A stretch of DNA of 64,000 nt from Lachnospiraceae bacterium (GCA_024698715.1 JAILRA010000062.1:23004-87003), one strand, 5' to 3'. Positions 1-9,864 are shown, counted from the stretch's first letter. Numbers and translations: made by a program. The notes: a model not told the origin generated them from the letters alone.

Positions 1-320
1 ATAAGGCACTCGCAGCCGGAATAGATATCGACAAGATCATTCTCGACCCCGGTATTGGTTTTGCCAAAACATATGAACAGAACCTCAGCATCATTCATCA
101 TATAGATGACATCAAAGATCTCGGATGCCCGATACTTATCGGTACAAGCAGAAAATCAGTTATCGGTCTGACACTTGATCTTCCGATATTCGAACGTGTC
201 GAAGGAACCATTGCGACTACGGTCATAGCATGTATGAAGGGTGTTAATTTCGTCAGGGTTCATGATGTAAGGGAAAATGTCAGAGCCATCAGAATGACGG
301 AAGCTATTCTGAATGCCTGA
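1..320 (+). CDS. folP: Dihydropteroate synthase, C-terminal part
   Basis: The window opens inside this gene; only the last ~105 codons are present (frame begins at base 3, stop TGA 318-320). FolP condenses p-aminobenzoate with hydroxymethyl-dihydropterin diphosphate in folate synthesis. The visible part has the family's DPGIGFAKT segment (pterin and phosphate contacts), LGCPILIGTSRKS and a late VHDV motif, all in normal order to the natural C-terminus. It converges on the minus-strand folBK, the enzymes for the two preceding steps, so the two folate loci lie face to face instead of in one operon. The family call is firm. Confidence 0.93.
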   Translation, partial: KALAAGIDIDKIILDPGIGFAKTYEQNLSIIHHIDDIKDLGCPILIGTSRKSVIGLTLDLPIFERVEGTIATTVIACMKGVNFVRVHDVRENVRAIRMTEAILNA

Positions 321-366
321 TCGGGATCGATATACGGATCTTTGAATATTGAAACACAAAATAAAG

Positions 367-412
367 AAACGCAATTCATTTCGTGTATAAACGGAAAAGA
401 ATTGCGTTTTTT
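367..412. terminator. Rho-independent terminator between folP and folBK
   Basis: An 11-bp perfect stem pairs AAACGCAATTC (367-377) with GAATTGCGTTT (399-409), and the T-run continues to 412. It lies between two convergent genes. The T-run fits the plus strand best; on the minus strand it could act more weakly for folBK. Confidence 0.85.
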
Positions 413-458
413 GTATGAATGCCGACCTGATGAAATTTTCAGGTGAACCGAAAGTTTT

Positions 459-1277
459 TTATTTAGATTTCAACCTGTTCAAAAGTTCCGATGCAGTTAA
501 CATAAGTCTGGGGTGAATGACATACGGATCGATCTCGCAAAGGGGTTCCAAAACAAAAGATCTGTTTATCATATCAGCATGGGGGATGATAAGATTGTCG
601 GTTGACATAACAAGATCATCATAAAGGATTATATCCAGATCGAGAGTCCTCGGACCCCAGTGTATCTTTCTTTCCCTTCCGGCTTCGTTTTCTTCAATAT
701 GAATTCTTGCGAGAAGTTCTTCGGGAGAGTAGAGAGTATGTATCTTGAATACACAGTTTAAAAAATCATCCTGTTCGGTCACACCGTAAGGCTTGGTCTC
801 AATAAGCTTTGAAACGGAAATGATATTTATGCATTCGTCCGATTCGAGATTGGCGATCGCGTCTTCGATATATGCTTCACGGTCGCCCATATTGGAACCT
901 GCCGAAATATATGCGGTATGCCTGCTTCTTTCGACTTTAAGGGATACGGTGTCAAATTTCATCGGGATAGGAGCATCGGGCTTACATATCTCCAATGTGA
1001 CTTTTTGTATTTTGGAAAAATTAAGAAGAAGTTTTCTTGAAAGCTCGTTAACGAGAGTTTCGAGAAGATTTACCTGATTTACGACCATATAGTCTTTGAT
1101 GAAATCACAGACTTTGGCATAATCCAGAGTGTCTTCGATATCATCGCTCATACCCGATGTCAGAGTATCGGTATCAAATTCCGCATTAATGATAAAACGC
1201 TGTCCTTTGAGTTTCTCATTTTCGTATACACCGTGGTGCGCGAAAACTTCAAGACCCCGAATGATGATCTTATCCAT
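459..1277 (-). CDS. folBK: Bifunctional dihydroneopterin aldolase / HPPK
   Basis: A 272-residue fusion of two folate enzymes. Residues 1-118 are FolB (MDKIIIRGLEVFAHHGVYENE start, GQRF, ELSRKLL region), which cleaves dihydroneopterin to hydroxymethyl-dihydropterin. Residues ~120-272 are FolK (ISAGSNMGDRE, RKIHWGPRTLDLDIILYDD, FVLEPL), which pyrophosphorylates that product for FolP. The HPPK metal site DLDIILYDD is intact. It starts 39 bp after the DUF5050 gene on the same strand, so it is probably the last gene of the moxR operon, an unusual context for a folate gene. A GGAGGGG-type ribosome site precedes the ATG. Confidence 0.93.
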   Translation of the reverse strand: MDKIIIRGLEVFAHHGVYENEKLKGQRFIINAEFDTDTLTSGMSDDIEDTLDYAKVCDFIKDYMVVNQVNLLETLVNELSRKLLLNFSKIQKVTLEICKPDAPIPMKFDTVSLKVERSRHTAYISAGSNMGDREAYIEDAIANLESDECINIISVSKLIETKPYGVTEQDDFLNCVFKIHTLYSPEELLARIHIEENEAGRERKIHWGPRTLDLDIILYDDLVMSTDNLIIPHADMINRSFVLEPLCEIDPYVIHPRLMLTASELLNRLKSK

Positions 1278-1316
1278 TCCAACCCCTCCTTTGAATATTT
1301 GATCAAATGTATTTAA

Positions 1317-2360
1317 TCAGTCGAAAACAGCGGAAATCGCCGCATCGAATTCGGTAACGTTTATGCTTCCGTAAGCCGGTGTTTTGTATGTGATGGTATT
1401 ATTTTCAAACGGCTGGAAATAAACGTATCTGTCGGTCAGGTTAATGGCCGTATAGTTACCGCTCTTGATAATCTCTTCGCTTGATCCGTCTATGGTAATA
1501 CGTTTGAGACAGGGATTTTTGGCATCATTTTTCTGGTAATAAATATAATCCGTATTGAGATTGAAACAGTCAACTCTGTCTTTTGTGAGGATCTCGACAT
1601 TTTCATCGGAGATCGAATATCTGCATAATCGGTAATTATGATCTATATCCATAAAATAAATATAATTACCCATACGGATCGGATTCCACATATTGATTCT
1701 TACATATTCGGTAATGCTGTCATCCGCGGTATCGAGTATCATAAGAAAGTGATTGCTTTCATTGTTCGTGAAATAGATCACATCCCCGTATACTCCGGCG
1801 GGATTGATGATGGAATTCGAAAGATCGATATCATTTTTTCCGTCGGTACTCATTTTGCTTAAATGAACACCTTTAACTTTATCGTAATCCAAAAAATAGA
1901 TACTGTTGTCAATGAGGATCATTTCGAGTGACGGATCTCTGGTAAGAGTAACTCCCGATCTGCCGTTTTTCTTGCAGCGGTTGATACCCATGACTCTTCT
2001 TAAGAAACCAAGACCCGTGGAAGTGGAAGAGTCGGCCATGTAATAATAAATATATTTGCCGGCCACATTGATATACTGTACTTTTGCGTTGAGTATTTTT
2101 TTGACTTCGGTTTCATCGGGATTCATACTGTATAAAGAACCGCTGTCATATGAATTGGCAAAATAAACTTTGCCGTCATTTTCGCAAAAAAGACCCTGAT
2201 TGTAGATGTTTCCCGCAGTGTTTCCGACTGTTCCCTGAGGATTCTTCGGAACCTTGTTGGGGTATCTGGAGACAATGGAAAAACTGACGGCAAACAAAAC
2301 AAGTGCTGCCGATATGATTATCAGGGGTATAAAGCCTTTGTTCTTTTTCTTTTTGGACAT
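1317..2360 (-). CDS. Membrane-anchored DUF5050-type beta-propeller protein
   Basis: 347 residues. A lysine-rich start (MSKKKKNKG) leads into one hydrophobic segment (~residues 11-30), then an extracytoplasmic region. That region is made of short repeated modules with IYYY, VYFANS, IYFLDYD and YIYYQKN patterns, typical of DUF5050 proteins, which are read as surface beta-propellers of unknown function. The N-terminal segment has no lipobox cysteine, so it is a membrane anchor rather than a lipoprotein. It lies between the transglutaminase and folBK genes, 22 bp after the former, and is likely co-transcribed. No catalytic motif was recognised. Confidence 0.75.
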   Translation of the reverse strand: MSKKKKNKGFIPLIIISAALVLFAVSFSIVSRYPNKVPKNPQGTVGNTAGNIYNQGLFCENDGKVYFANSYDSGSLYSMNPDETEVKKILNAKVQYINVAGKYIYYYMADSSTSTGLGFLRRVMGINRCKKNGRSGVTLTRDPSLEMILIDNSIYFLDYDKVKGVHLSKMSTDGKNDIDLSNSIINPAGVYGDVIYFTNNESNHFLMILDTADDSITEYVRINMWNPIRMGNYIYFMDIDHNYRLCRYSISDENVEILTKDRVDCFNLNTDYIYYQKNDAKNPCLKRITIDGSSEEIIKSGNYTAINLTDRYVYFQPFENNTITYKTPAYGSINVTEFDAAISAVFD

Positions 2361-2382
2361 ACTGCCTCTTTTCCGTGCCTGA

Positions 2383-4725
2383 TTATGAATACATTATTCT
2401 TTCGTAGTATTCAAACAGTTTTTCGGTGTCGATCTCTTTTTTCTTTTTATGAGTGTTGTTGTAATATGCAATGTACAGATCGTAGCTCTCTTTGACATCA
2501 TCGGGAAGAGGGTTTTTCTTTTTGATGAAACCTTTCCTTCGCAGCATCTTTACAAGCTTATTGTATTCGTACATTACCAGATTGTATTCATCATTATTCG
2601 CTTTATAAACAGCGAGTTTTATTCTTAATATAATTAATCTTACTATCAGATATAAGACAAATGCAACCGCTACTACGGAAAAAACAACAAAAAGAGTGGA
2701 AGCAACCGAGGAAGTGTTGATATCGAACATTTCCAGGATGCTTTTTGCGCTGAAATTCGTATTGTTCTGATTTTGTCCAAAGTTTCCGAGACTCTCATAG
2801 TTCAATGTATTGGATGAGAGTGAACTGAACAAGAATCCGAAATCGTACAGTGACGGTGAAACGTCATCGTCGCCGAAAGAGGGGATCGTCGCTTCAAAAG
2901 GAACGAAACCGTATCCGTCAAGGTAGATCTCTATCCAGGCATGAGCATATGAGTCGTTGACGGGAACCTTGATAACGTTTTCGATCTCGGTAAGGCTTTC
3001 TCCGGAATACCATTCGGAATAGTCATTATCTGTGAGGATCGCATCGTCATATACAAGTGAAATGGGAATACAGTATCCTTCACAGTATCTTGCCGGGACG
3101 CCCATTTCACGCAAAAGCATGACTGTTGCCGAAGCGAAATGAGCACAAAAACCGCGCTTTTGGGAATTAAGGAAATATTCGACATAGTCTCTTCGATAAG
3201 TCGGAGTGCTTCCCGGAGACATCGTATAATCGAAATTCTTGAAGAAATATGAGTAAACGGCATTGAAACAGGCGATCCTGTACCGGTTGACATCTGTTTC
3301 TTCGATCGTATCAAAAGGTTCGATCACGTTATCGAGAGTTTCTTTGAGATAATCGGGTACTTCCAGACACTGGGTATAGACATAGTCATAATATTCGGGA
3401 TCTTTGAGAAGTTCGTCTTCAACCGGTGCTTCAAAATCTTTTAATCTTAAATACGGAGTATAGGAAACATAATAAAGATCGTTTCTTCCTTCGGCGTATT
3501 CCAGATCTTTTCTGCCGGAAAAATAAGGTAAAAACGTATTTTCGAGTCCTCCGTCAATATTTTCTATTTCCATTTTTGCATGATTGTTAAGATTATAATC
3601 ACGCGTGTTCTCAAAATCGGAAAAATCTTTTTCCGACTCAAACCATTCGCTTCGGGTATATATGGTTCCCGTATAGGCTTTAAGGTAAACAGTATCGAAA
3701 TTGATGGGTACAAAAGAAACGTTAAGGTCGGTTTCAAAATCCGGACGGACCTGACTGACGCCGCCGAGTTTTCCGTTTGCAAGACCGCCGGTGGAAGAAT
3801 AGGCATCGAACAGTCCGCTCAAACCTGTCTGTATATATATCTTGACATATTCTTCAGTCTGTTTTCTGATTACGTTTCCGGCAACTTTGGGCCCCGGTGT
3901 GCTGGCGGGAATGAACAGGATCACGGTTAAAATAACGGAAACCGCAAGAGAAATGACCAGTGAGGTCATGAAAACCGGAGTGTCCGCCTGATACGAATAC
4001 GTATTTTCTTTTCGCCGTTTGAATCTTAAAAACTCATGAGTGCGTTTACCTTTAACCTGCATTCTGGAATGACCGGATAACTGCAGGAAGATTATGCATG
4101 TATAGACGAAGAGAAGGCCGAATAAATATGTTATGGGCGGGATCTTCTGAATGAAAACTGGTATTTCGATAAAAGGAAAGGTTACAAGTGCGGTTTCACC
4201 GGCATTCATGTAACCCGAGATCGCAACGTTTAAAAGTATGGCAATGAATGCGCCCATAAAAAGAGCCGCAAACGTAACCGTAAGATATCTGTCCGCAACA
4301 AGTTCCTGTGCTTCTCTGACGGTGGACAGTGCAAAATAGTCGGAATAGTTTTCGAAAATGATATTGATAACGGCCTGAAAGCCCGAATAAACGGGCGCAT
4401 AGTATCGTGCCAGTTCTATCGTGAAAGCGAGGAACAGGACTATATAGAAAAGATAGAATACGAATTTGTTGTAATAGAGCATGGATACATAAGCCGAGAA
4501 AAATATAAAGGCAATGATGATTACCGGCTTGTTGTAACTTATTTCAAAGGCATCGAGAAGACCGCAGATCGAACAGTAAGTTGCAATAAAGATCAGAAAA
4601 CCTTTAAAAAGGCACAGGAAAAGACGGTTGCTCTGCTTTTGCTGAGTAATCTCACCAACAACCAGATGATTGTCGTTTATTTCTTTTTTGTAGATAAGTT
4701 TTTCGATGCGGGAAAGCATGATCAT
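2383..4725 (-). CDS. TgpA-like membrane transglutaminase
   Basis: 780 residues. About six hydrophobic helices lie in residues 35-220 and one at ~253-275. Then comes an extracytoplasmic transglutaminase core with Cys in KRGFCAHFASA (~529) and His in SYAHAWIEIYLDGYGF (~594). The third triad position reads FVPFEAT, with Glu where many members have Asp. A final helix (~672-697) precedes a cytoplasmic DUF4129-like tail. These proteins are usually encoded with MoxR and DUF58, as here. The ATG overlaps the DUF58 stop (ATGA). The substrate is unknown; cell-envelope protein crosslinking or cleavage is only a guess from the family. Confidence 0.88.
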   Translation of the reverse strand: MIMLSRIEKLIYKKEINDNHLVVGEITQQKQSNRLFLCLFKGFLIFIATYCSICGLLDAFEISYNKPVIIIAFIFFSAYVSMLYYNKFVFYLFYIVLFLAFTIELARYYAPVYSGFQAVINIIFENYSDYFALSTVREAQELVADRYLTVTFAALFMGAFIAILLNVAISGYMNAGETALVTFPFIEIPVFIQKIPPITYLFGLLFVYTCIIFLQLSGHSRMQVKGKRTHEFLRFKRRKENTYSYQADTPVFMTSLVISLAVSVILTVILFIPASTPGPKVAGNVIRKQTEEYVKIYIQTGLSGLFDAYSSTGGLANGKLGGVSQVRPDFETDLNVSFVPINFDTVYLKAYTGTIYTRSEWFESEKDFSDFENTRDYNLNNHAKMEIENIDGGLENTFLPYFSGRKDLEYAEGRNDLYYVSYTPYLRLKDFEAPVEDELLKDPEYYDYVYTQCLEVPDYLKETLDNVIEPFDTIEETDVNRYRIACFNAVYSYFFKNFDYTMSPGSTPTYRRDYVEYFLNSQKRGFCAHFASATVMLLREMGVPARYCEGYCIPISLVYDDAILTDNDYSEWYSGESLTEIENVIKVPVNDSYAHAWIEIYLDGYGFVPFEATIPSFGDDDVSPSLYDFGFLFSSLSSNTLNYESLGNFGQNQNNTNFSAKSILEMFDINTSSVASTLFVVFSVVAVAFVLYLIVRLIILRIKLAVYKANNDEYNLVMYEYNKLVKMLRRKGFIKKKNPLPDDVKESYDLYIAYYNNTHKKKKEIDTEKLFEYYERIMYS

Positions 4726-5729
4726 TCACCGATCCTTATTTGTGTGCCTATTATATGTACTACTGTTGCAACCCTGTTGGAAGAACTGATAAAAGTGTTA
4801 AGTGCGTTTTCCCTTCCTTCGTAAAGGGGCTGACAGTAAAAATGCGTCATTGCTTCAAGCATTCCTTCTTCGTCGATCACCGTAAAAAACGAATAATCAC
4901 AGGTTTTGTCATTGTAAATGCAGACTTCGAATCTTTCTTTCTGCGTATACATTTTTTTGATACAGGATAAAAGAGAAGAGGAAGTTGCGTGTATCTCTTT
5001 TTCACAAAGCTCGGGCAGAAGGATGATAGCAAGAGTGGATGTATGAGCCATTTCTTTTACGAAAAGATCATCCAGTTTTGCTGACAGTTTCCAGTGGATC
5101 CTCTGAAGCCTGTCACCCGGTCTGTATTCGCGGATCTCTTTTACATCGCTTGAAATGTTTCCGATATTTTCGGATTCGGTAAATTCATCCGGGCCGTCTT
5201 TTGGAACTGCGGGAGGAAAGTCTCCTATATTTCTTTCCTGAGGCAGGATCGGAACGGAGGATTCAAAGGAAGGTTCAATGGTCTTTCGGACAATTGAAAG
5301 ATAATCAAACAGTGTGATCCTGTTGATCTTTAGAGTCACAAGTCCGATATTATATGATTCTACGGGTATGATGAACGAGTTTTCCTTTCTGTTTAAGGGA
5401 ACGGAGAGTTTATGAACGGTGGAATTCGGATAAAAACGGTTTTCAACGCTGAATTCCACATCTCCCGTAAAAAGACCGAGGCGGGCACTGTTTTTGTATT
5501 CGAGTCTGAATGAAGGCGAATTGGGTTCTTCGACATATTCGGATACCGGCGAGAGACTGAATTCGATCTTGTCATTCACTTTGACGAATATGATCATTGA
5601 GATCAGGGCAATAACAATGAGCATCAAAATAAAAAGCACGATAACGGGCTGTTCATAAATGAGAGCAATCGCACTTAAAAGCACGATTGCAAATATGTAG
5701 ATTATCAGTATTTTTACATTGATCTTCAT
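4722..5729 (-). CDS. DUF58 domain protein
   Basis: 335 residues. Two hydrophobic helices (~7-50) are followed by a soluble region with the DUF58 signature REYRPGDRLQRIHWKLSAK (~197-215). DUF58 proteins have a vWA-like fold and are standard partners of MoxR ATPases and TgpA-type transglutaminases. The gene begins 4 bp after the moxR stop and its own stop overlaps the next start, so the three are tightly coupled. The precise role is not known; MoxR-vWA pairs are generally thought to act like chaperones in assembling or activating a target. Confidence 0.9.
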   Translation of the reverse strand: MKINVKILIIYIFAIVLLSAIALIYEQPVIVLFILMLIVIALISMIIFVKVNDKIEFSLSPVSEYVEEPNSPSFRLEYKNSARLGLFTGDVEFSVENRFYPNSTVHKLSVPLNRKENSFIIPVESYNIGLVTLKINRITLFDYLSIVRKTIEPSFESSVPILPQERNIGDFPPAVPKDGPDEFTESENIGNISSDVKEIREYRPGDRLQRIHWKLSAKLDDLFVKEMAHTSTLAIILLPELCEKEIHATSSSLLSCIKKMYTQKERFEVCIYNDKTCDYSFFTVIDEEGMLEAMTHFYCQPLYEGRENALNTFISSSNRVATVVHIIGTQIRIGE

Positions 5730-5733
5730 GATA

Positions 5734-6663
5734 TCAGGGTACTTTTACGGATTCAAAAGCCAAATTAAGAGCACTTTCGATATTCATGCCGCATGCTTTT
5801 GCTTTGGTGGAAAGAATGATCCTGTGGTTGGCAATAGGATAGAAGACTTCTCTGAAATCCTCGGGAATAACGTAATCCCTGCCTTCCAGAAAAGCGTGGG
5901 CTTTGGCCATCTTGATCAAAGCGATACTGCCTCTGGGAGAAAGACCCAGTGAAAAAGTATCCGTATTTCTGGTAGCTTCGGTCAGTGAAACGGCATAATC
6001 GTAGAGGCTGTCTTTTATTTTCGTGTTTTCCACGGTTTCCTGATAGGAAATGATCTCATCCTTTGAAATAACGCGCTCCATCTTTTCGATGGTCTTATGT
6101 GAATCACCTTTGAGAATCGTAACGGCTGATTCGTGTGAAGGATATCCCATGGAGAGACGTACCATAAAACGGTCAAGTTGTGATTCGGGAAGCTTTTGCG
6201 TACCGGATGCACCTATCGGGTTCTGGGTAGCTATGACCATGAAAGGATTCGGAAGGTATCTTGTGACACCGTCAACAGTGGCATGACCTTCTTCCATTAC
6301 TTCCAAAAGCGCGGATTGCGTCTTGGGTGATGTTCTGTTTATCTCATCCGCCAAAAACAGATTCGTGTATACGGCTCCTTCTTTGAAAGTGAACTGGTTC
6401 GTTGTCTTGTCAAACATTGTAAAACCGGAAACGTCACTCGGAAGAACATCGGGAGTGAACTGCATTCTTTTGTAATCGAGATTCATGACCTTTGCCAGCG
6501 CGGTTACCAGAGTGGTCTTTCCTACACCGGGAATGTCTTCAAGCAGAATATGCCCTTTTGAAAAAACGGCACAAAGGACCATATCGATAACATCATCTTT
6601 TCCGTGAATCGCGGTTTTGATGGTGTTTTTCATTTCTTCGATCTTTTCGGGTTGATGATTCAT
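5734..6663 (-). CDS. MoxR-family AAA+ ATPase
   Basis: 309 residues, full length for the family. Walker A is GHILLEDIPGVGKTT (~32-46), Walker B LFLADEINRT (~104-113), followed by PKTQSALLEVMEE and the sensor-1 stretch ATQNPIG, then a lid domain with LGLSPRGSIAL. It is the first gene of the minus-strand operon with DUF58 and the transglutaminase. An AGAGG ribosome site lies just upstream of the ATG. A paralogue heads the similar operon at 58.7 kb. Confidence 0.93.
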   Translation of the reverse strand: MNHQPEKIEEMKNTIKTAIHGKDDVIDMVLCAVFSKGHILLEDIPGVGKTTLVTALAKVMNLDYKRMQFTPDVLPSDVSGFTMFDKTTNQFTFKEGAVYTNLFLADEINRTSPKTQSALLEVMEEGHATVDGVTRYLPNPFMVIATQNPIGASGTQKLPESQLDRFMVRLSMGYPSHESAVTILKGDSHKTIEKMERVISKDEIISYQETVENTKIKDSLYDYAVSLTEATRNTDTFSLGLSPRGSIALIKMAKAHAFLEGRDYVIPEDFREVFYPIANHRIILSTKAKACGMNIESALNLAFESVKVP

Positions 6664-6830
6664 TTTTTAGCCTCTTTTTGAAGTTTATAGTTAAAGAATA
6701 TTTTACTAAAATCGGAACTTTTTATCAATAATTTTTATCGTACGGGACAGCCCTGAAATTAAGCTTTGGAAACAGTAAAATAATATTTGAGACAATAAGT
6801 TTCGATTTGGTGTTTTTTTTGTTGATAAAG

Positions 6831-6860
6831 TTTGAAGAAAAAAGCGATTTGTGGTATTAT
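6831..6860 (+). promoter_or_regulatory. Putative sigma-A promoter for the EAL gene
   Basis: TTTGAA (6831-6836), an 18-bp spacer and TATTAT (6855-6860) lie 25 bp before the ATG at 6885. The intergenic region is shared with the divergent moxR operon, whose own promoter I could not place with confidence. Confidence 0.45.
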
Positions 6861-6884
6861 ATCCAAAAGAGATAATTGACAAAA

Positions 6885-9164
6885 ATGAAGAAAAATTTCG
6901 GCTCAGATAAAAGCATATCTCTTATTTTAAGAATTGCACTTACAGTATTGATAATATGTGTCGGTGCAACTTTTTTGCATGTCTATGATATTAAAAACGT
7001 TTTTGAGAAAAATACTCTCAAATCGTATGAAGGACATGTTGATACAGCTGTCGAGGAAGTCAAATACCAGATAGATATCCTGAAGAATATCATGAATTCC
7101 TTCGAAAAAAATATGGAGGGCGCTTCTCTCAACGAAGAGATAAATGATGTCATTCTCAGGCAGGAAATGTATGCAAAAGGATATACGTTCTATTATCTTG
7201 CACCCAATTCCGTTCTTGTAGGTTCCGAAGAAAACAAATATAACGATGATCTTTATAAGGCATTACAGAAAATATCGGCCTATTATTATACCGAGAATTA
7301 TGTTTGTCTTCCGGCAAAGAATTATTTCACGGATCCCGAATTCTGCGATTCGATCCTTGGCATTAAAAAGCTTCAGGATGAAAACGGCGGCGATTATTAT
7401 CTGATAGTTAAAAGAGACCTTTCGGGAATACTGAATATAGAAACTTTTGATTATCTTAACAGTATGGGATGTTTTGCCATTATAGAAGGCGACGGCGACG
7501 TCATCGCACATTCGGAAACATTCAACAAGTATCTGAGCGGCAATAACAACATTTATAATGCCATATACGCAAAGAGTTCCAAAACAAACAAAGCGCAGAA
7601 TCAGATCAATTTGATAAAAAAGAACATTTACAGCGAGATCAGCTTTTCGACAAAGATAGATGACGAAAACGGTGATAACCTGCTTGTTTACGCCGGCGAG
7701 ATCTCCAATTCGCACGATATGTATTATCTGTATTTCTTTGAAGCCAAAACCCTGAATAAGATGGTTCAGGGTGTTACTATCAGAAGTTTCATTATCTGTC
7801 TCTTTATGATCCTGGTCATGGTTGCCCTGATCATATTTGTGTGGATCACGCTTAACGAATCCAATGACCTTATCATAAAACTTGCTTATATCGACGAGGT
7901 AACGGAAGGATACAACTACAATTATTTCAGAAGACATGTTTCACAGATCCTGCAGAATAACCGTGAAACACCTTATCTCATGTTGAGATTCGATATCATG
8001 AACTTCCGTTATATCAACGAATCTTACGGACATGACAGGGCCGATAAAGTTCTGATGGCTACGGTAAAGCAGTTTGAAAAGGTATTCGATCCTCAGAGGG
8101 AACTCTGCGTCAGAGTCAATTCCGACCAGTTCGTTGCCATAGTCATAAACGACATAGAATTTGAAGAAAAATACATGCGTTATCTTAAAGGCATAAGCGA
8201 CAATGCAAATGAAGCCATGATCAAATATCCCATCAGACTTAAAATGGGTATGTATCAGGTCAGAAAGGAAGATCAGAATGTCGACCTTATGATCGACAGG
8301 GCCAATGCCGCGAGAAAATCGGTCGATGTCACGTCCAATAATCTGACCGCCACATATTCCGACAATATCATTTCAAATATGAGAAAAGTCGATGCGATCG
8401 AGTCGGAAATGGACAAATCGCTTAAGAACGGTGAATTTAAGATATACATACAGCCCAAATGGGATATTGTCAAAGACGAGATCATGGGTGGCGAAGCTCT
8501 GGTAAGATGGATCAAAAATGACGGATCGATGGTTTATCCTTCGGATTTCATTCCCATCTTCGAATCCAACGGCTTTATCGAAACACTTGACTTTTATATG
8601 CTCGAACAGCTTTGCATAAAGATGAAGGAAATGAGGAAAGAGGGTAAGAAATACAGATTCTTCCCCATAAGTGTCAACCAGTCGAGAGTGCTTATCAATA
8701 ACCCCGATTATGTTAAGAATGTTGAAAAGACGCTCAAAAGATACGAAACGGATTTCTCTAAGATACAGCTGGAGATAACGGAAAATCTTTTCTTCGATCA
8801 GCAGGACAAGATGGTCGACGTAGTAGGTCAGCTTAAAAAACTCGGACTTGAACTTGCAATGGATGATTTCGGATCCGGTTATTCATCCCTTAATATACTT
8901 AAAGACGTTCCGTTTGACATACTTAAGATCGATAAGGATTTCTTTGACGAATCCATTATTTCGAAAGCCAGTTCCGTTATCCTCAAAAAGATATTCGAGA
9001 TGGCTGAAGAACTTGATATCGATGTTATCTGTGAAGGTGTTGAAACCAAGGAACAGGTTGAAATGTTAAAAGGCTTCGGGTGTCATGCGGTTCAGGGATA
9101 CTACTACGGAAAACCCATGCCCTGTGAAGAATTCATAGAAAAATACTGTCTGATCAAAGAGTAG
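6885..9164 (+). CDS. Membrane GGDEF-like/EAL protein, probable c-di-GMP phosphodiesterase
   Basis: 759 residues from the ATG at 6885; a TTG at 6876 is possible but sits only 3 bp from the AGAGA ribosome site. Helices at ~13-33 and ~300-322 frame an extracytoplasmic sensory region of Cache type. The GGDEF domain (~335-490) keeps the fold motif FRYINESYGHDRADKVL, but the signature loop reads VNSDQF instead of GGDEF, so cyclase activity is unlikely. The EAL domain (~510-757) is intact: EALVRW (~533), VNQSR, ENLFF, MDDFGSGYSSL (~659), KIDKDF and CEGVET. The expected activity is c-di-GMP hydrolysis under control of the outer sensor. queH follows 7 bp later. Confidence 0.9.
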   Translation: MKKNFGSDKSISLILRIALTVLIICVGATFLHVYDIKNVFEKNTLKSYEGHVDTAVEEVKYQIDILKNIMNSFEKNMEGASLNEEINDVILRQEMYAKGYTFYYLAPNSVLVGSEENKYNDDLYKALQKISAYYYTENYVCLPAKNYFTDPEFCDSILGIKKLQDENGGDYYLIVKRDLSGILNIETFDYLNSMGCFAIIEGDGDVIAHSETFNKYLSGNNNIYNAIYAKSSKTNKAQNQINLIKKNIYSEISFSTKIDDENGDNLLVYAGEISNSHDMYYLYFFEAKTLNKMVQGVTIRSFIICLFMILVMVALIIFVWITLNESNDLIIKLAYIDEVTEGYNYNYFRRHVSQILQNNRETPYLMLRFDIMNFRYINESYGHDRADKVLMATVKQFEKVFDPQRELCVRVNSDQFVAIVINDIEFEEKYMRYLKGISDNANEAMIKYPIRLKMGMYQVRKEDQNVDLMIDRANAARKSVDVTSNNLTATYSDNIISNMRKVDAIESEMDKSLKNGEFKIYIQPKWDIVKDEIMGGEALVRWIKNDGSMVYPSDFIPIFESNGFIETLDFYMLEQLCIKMKEMRKEGKKYRFFPISVNQSRVLINNPDYVKNVEKTLKRYETDFSKIQLEITENLFFDQQDKMVDVVGQLKKLGLELAMDDFGSGYSSLNILKDVPFDILKIDKDFFDESIISKASSVILKKIFEMAEELDIDVICEGVETKEQVEMLKGFGCHAVQGYYYGKPMPCEEFIEKYCLIKE

Positions 9165-9171
9165 CGGTTGT

Positions 9172-9864
9172 ATGGACCAGATAAACAGGAATCTGCCGGG
9201 CGATCACTATATCAGGCGGATGAACGAATCACTTTCTGCAATTGAAGAACCGAAAGTTTTACTGCATGTCTGCTGCGCTCCGTGCAGTAGTTTTTGTCTG
9301 CTGACTTTGAGAGAAGTTGCAAATATCGGTGTATATTATTATAATCCCAATATAACACTGAAAGACGAATACGATTTCAGATATTCCGAAGTAAAGAGAC
9401 TGGTTAAAATATATAATGAAGACCGTGATCTCAGACTTGAGAAAGAATGCAGGCAGATATCATTTACAAATAGTTATGTCAACCGTGAGATAACTATCGT
9501 TGAGGCGCCTTTTGAAAGCGAAAAGTATCTTGAGGCAGTGAAAGGATACGAGGATTGTCCCGAAAGGGGAGATCGGTGCGGTATCTGCTTTGAAATGCGT
9601 TTAAGGAAAACAGCGATCGAAGCAAAAAATAAAGGATATGATTTTTTTGCGACTTCTTTGACATTAAGTCCGTTAAAAGACGCTCATATTATCAATCATA
9701 TCGGAGAAAAGATCGGAAAAGAAGTTGACATAAAATACCTTCCGACTGATTTCAAGAAGAAGAACGGATATAAAAAATCCATAGAACTTTCGGCCAAATA
9801 CGATCTTTACAGACAGAATTACTGCGGATGCGTATTTTCCAAGAGGCAGGACATTGATCCGTGA
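9172..9864 (+). CDS. queH: Epoxyqueuosine reductase QueH
   Basis: 230 residues. It reduces epoxyqueuosine to queuosine in tRNA, the last step of queuosine synthesis, replacing QueG. The signature cysteines are present: VCCAPCSS (~26-33), CPERGDRCGICFEMR (~124-138) and the C-terminal NYCGCVFSK. These bind the iron-sulfur cluster and neighbouring iron in this family. SLTLSPLKD and FKKKNGYKKSIELS also match. It lies 7 bp after the EAL gene and before argS. queA, the preceding step, lies at 55.7 kb. Confidence 0.93.
   Translation: MDQINRNLPGDHYIRRMNESLSAIEEPKVLLHVCCAPCSSFCLLTLREVANIGVYYYNPNITLKDEYDFRYSEVKRLVKIYNEDRDLRLEKECRQISFTNSYVNREITIVEAPFESEKYLEAVKGYEDCPERGDRCGICFEMRLRKTAIEAKNKGYDFFATSLTLSPLKDAHIINHIGEKIGKEVDIKYLPTDFKKKNGYKKSIELSAKYDLYRQNYCGCVFSKRQDIDP

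Noticed and set aside
7263..7937. Minus-strand open frame of 224 codons inside the EAL gene
   Set aside because: It is opposite a clear conserved protein, has no ribosome site and no recognisable motif.
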